Shown here in pieces: positions 62,412 through 64,000 of a stretch of 64,000 nucleotides of DNA. The position numbers and the translations under genes are program-made. The stretch lies in the NCBI RefSeq assembly GCF_000160135.1, contig NZ_GG729935.1, positions 2,016 through 66,015 of the forward strand. The letters run 5' to 3'. This stretch comes from Oribacterium sp. oral taxon 078 str. F0262 (lineage in GTDB: Bacteria; Bacillota; Clostridia; Lachnospirales; Lachnospiraceae). How positions within the stretch are numbered: the first letter of the stretch is position 1; each line of letters opens with the position of its first letter. The notes below the pieces were generated by a model. It was not told the DNA's origin. It saw only the letters and a program-made list of their open reading frames with translations, and did no database searches.

Positions 62412-63238
62412 AAAAAGGAAGGCGCTTCGGCGATATTATTTCCAACCTCTACCTTATCCTCTTGCTGATCATAGCTGTCTTTCCGCTCTTGTGGCTTTTG
62501 GTCTCCGCTTTTAAAAGCAGCAGCGAGATGCTGAATAATCCTACCAGGATCTGGCCTCTTCGATGGACGCTGGAAAACTTCAGAACCGTTCTGATCACTC
62601 TGAATTTTATCATCAATATTCGAAACAGCCTGATCATTGCGGCCTGTACTACTGTCATCGCCGTTATCATTTCTTCCCTGGCGGCCTACGGCGTGGTTCG
62701 CTTCTTTCCACGGCTGGGGAGCCTGATGACCAGAGTTTTAGTCACAAGCTATATGTTTCCTTCCATCATGCTGGTCATCCCCTATGCTATGGTCATGGCC
62801 AGACTGAATTTGACGAACACCCGCATCGGACTGGTGCTTGTCTACCTATCCTTCAGCGTGCCCTATGCTGTGTGGATGCTGGTGGGCTTCTTTAAGACGG
62901 TGCCCATCGGCATAGAGGAGGCTGCCCGAATCGATGGGGCCAACAAGCTGGAGGTTTTCGTCAGAATTGTTCTGCCGCTGGTCTCCCCGGGCATCGTCGC
63001 CACTGCAATTTATGTCTTCATCAATGCCTGGAACGAGTATCTCTATGCGATGATCCTGATGAGCAGCTCTGACAAGACTACGATATCAGTCGCTGTAAAG
63101 ACACTGGAAGGGGCCGATATTCTGAACTGGGGATCCTTGATGGCAGCCTGTGCCATCGTCGTCATTCCCTCCATTCTTTTCTTCTGCTTCATCCAAAATA
63201 AGATGGTGGGGGGACTTTCCGAAGGCGCGGTAAAATAA
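62408..63238 (+). CDS. Carbohydrate ABC permease 2 (MalG/LacG type)
   Basis: 276 residues, six membrane segments, EAA loop IEEAARIDGANKLEVFVRIV, and the usual FPLLWLLVSAFKSSSEML start. GGAGG is 7 bp before ATG 62408, which overlaps the end of permease 1. No ATPase gene follows in the window. Confidence 0.9.
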   Translation: MKKGRRFGDIISNLYLILLLIIAVFPLLWLLVSAFKSSSEMLNNPTRIWPLRWTLENFRTVLITLNFIINIRNSLIIAACTTVIAVIISSLAAYGVVRFFPRLGSLMTRVLVTSYMFPSIMLVIPYAMVMARLNLTNTRIGLVLVYLSFSVPYAVWMLVGFFKTVPIGIEEAARIDGANKLEVFVRIVLPLVSPGIVATAIYVFINAWNEYLYAMILMSSSDKTTISVAVKTLEGADILNWGSLMAACAIVVIPSILFFCFIQNKMVGGLSEGAVK

Positions 63239-63269
63239 AGAAAAAGAATAATAGGAGAGGTATCAGATC

Positions 63270-64000
63270 ATGAAAACTATATCTTATGCAATCGTGGGTA
63301 CCGGCTATTTCGGCGCAGAGCTCGGCCGCATTATGGCTCAGAAGGAGGGAGCGAGGATTGCTGCGGTCTATGATCCGGAAAACGGCGCTGCCGTTGCGGA
63401 GGAGCTGGGCTGTGAGAACGAATCGGGGCTGGAGAGTATTTGCGCTCGCCCGGATGTGGATGCCGTCATCGTGGCGACGCCCAACTATCTGCACAAGGAG
63501 CCGGTGCTGGAGGCGGCCCGAAATAAAAAGGCTGTTTTCTGTGAGAAGCCCATTGCACTTTCCTACGCAGACTGCGATGCTATGGTCAGTGAATGCAGGA
63601 AAAACGGCGTTGTCTTTATGGCCGGTCATGTCATGAACTTCTTCCACGGCGTCCGTCTGGCAAAGAAAATGATCCGGGAGGGCCGGATCGGCAGGGTGCT
63701 GTATGCTCACTCCGCACGCAATGGCTGGGAGGAGCCGCAGCCTTCCGTCAGCTGGAAGAAGATTCGCGCCAAATCCGGCGGGCACCTGTATCATCATATT
63801 CATGAACTGGACTGCATTCAGTTCATTATGGGACCGGCCGTACGTGTTACCATGACCGGCGGCAATGTGGCTCACAGCGGACCGGCCTTGGCGATGAGGA
63901 CGATATGCTGTTTTTGAATCTGGAGTTCGGCAACAAGAGCTATGCCATTATCGAGTACGGTTCAGCCTTCCGCTGGCCGGAGCATTACGTTCTGATTCAG
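63270..64000 (+). pseudogene. Gfo/Idh/MocA oxidoreductase (NanOx-like), frameshifted and cut by right edge
   Basis: Starts at ATG 63270 behind AGGAGAGG. Rossmann motif YAIVGTGYFGAELGRIM, then FCEKPIALSYADCDAMV, GHVMNFFHGVRLAKKMI and GHLYHHIHELDCIQFIMG. At about 63882 the frame breaks: instead of the spurious ALAMRTICCF and TGA, the next frame reads GLGDEDDMLFLNLEFGNKSY and AIIEYGSAFRWPEHYVLIQ to the edge. One missing C in GGACCGG explains it. Relatives in gut bacteria (YjhC, NanOx) convert 2,7-anhydro-sialic acid to sialic acid with NAD. Gene, strain mutation or read error cannot be told apart here. Confidence 0.75.

Noticed and set aside
1-64000. CRISPR arrays, tRNA and rRNA genes
   Set aside because: No regularly spaced repeats of 24-40 bp, no cloverleaf with a CCA-type end and no rRNA-like stretch were noticed when reading; a covariance-model scan would be decisive.

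Overview
The window looks like chromosomal DNA of a Gram-positive anaerobe of the class Clostridia, most likely the family Lachnospiraceae. This is inferred from strong AGGAGG ribosome sites, YesM/YesN two-component systems, a YfcC-type carrier, the L-fucose and sialic-acid catabolic loci and the type of mobile element. No rRNA, tRNA or CRISPR array was seen.

Left part (1 to about 16.4 kb) is accessory DNA. After transposase remnants (1-375) comes an integrative, mobilizable element: an excisionase-like protein, a tyrosine integrase, a MobC-like protein, a RepA-like AAA ATPase, a block of inverted 9-bp repeats, a stop-interrupted small gene, a hairpin-rich candidate transfer origin and a MobA/MobL-type relaxase. 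It carries an AT-richer cargo (5.8-10.8 kb) that is the most interesting thing here: a divergent XRE regulator, a consensus promoter, two paralogous 36-residue peptides ending in the same basic, cysteine-bounded C-terminus, an intrinsic terminator, a radical SAM/SPASM maturase, a SAM methyltransferase and a short UvrA-like ATPase. I read this as a RiPP (ribosomally made, modified peptide) cluster whose UvrA-like protein suggests self-protection against a DNA-acting product. It is followed by a DUF262 relic and a pile of insertion sequences (IS256 deletion derivative, IS3, IS1182, ISLre2 remnant).

Middle part (16.5-45.4 kb) is mostly ordinary chromosome: malic/malolactic enzyme, DUF1858 and DUF4300 proteins, an MFS carrier, a YfcC-type carrier with an M20 amidohydrolase, a NimA-like flavoprotein, an MGMT-family protein, a sodium/alanine symporter, a YesM/YesN system, and an operon for repair of oxidised methionine outside the membrane (CcdA, TlpA-like lipoprotein, membrane-anchored MsrAB). 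Then come NAD(P)H-hydrate epimerase, two peptidases, a DUF218 protein, and a binding protein/YesM/YesN trio next to an Fe3+/polyamine-like ABC importer whose ATPase has a large internal insertion.

Right part (45.4-64 kb) is devoted to host-glycan sugars. A DeoR-type regulator faces a full L-fucose operon (kinase, isomerase, aldolase, ribose-type ABC importer, FucU mutarotase). After an unassigned 1-kb stretch come a membrane protein and a sialic-acid locus: NanA and YhcH on the minus strand, an AraC regulator, an IS30 remnant, then a binding protein, two permeases and a Gfo/Idh/MocA oxidoreductase. That oxidoreductase is frameshifted near the right edge and runs off the window.
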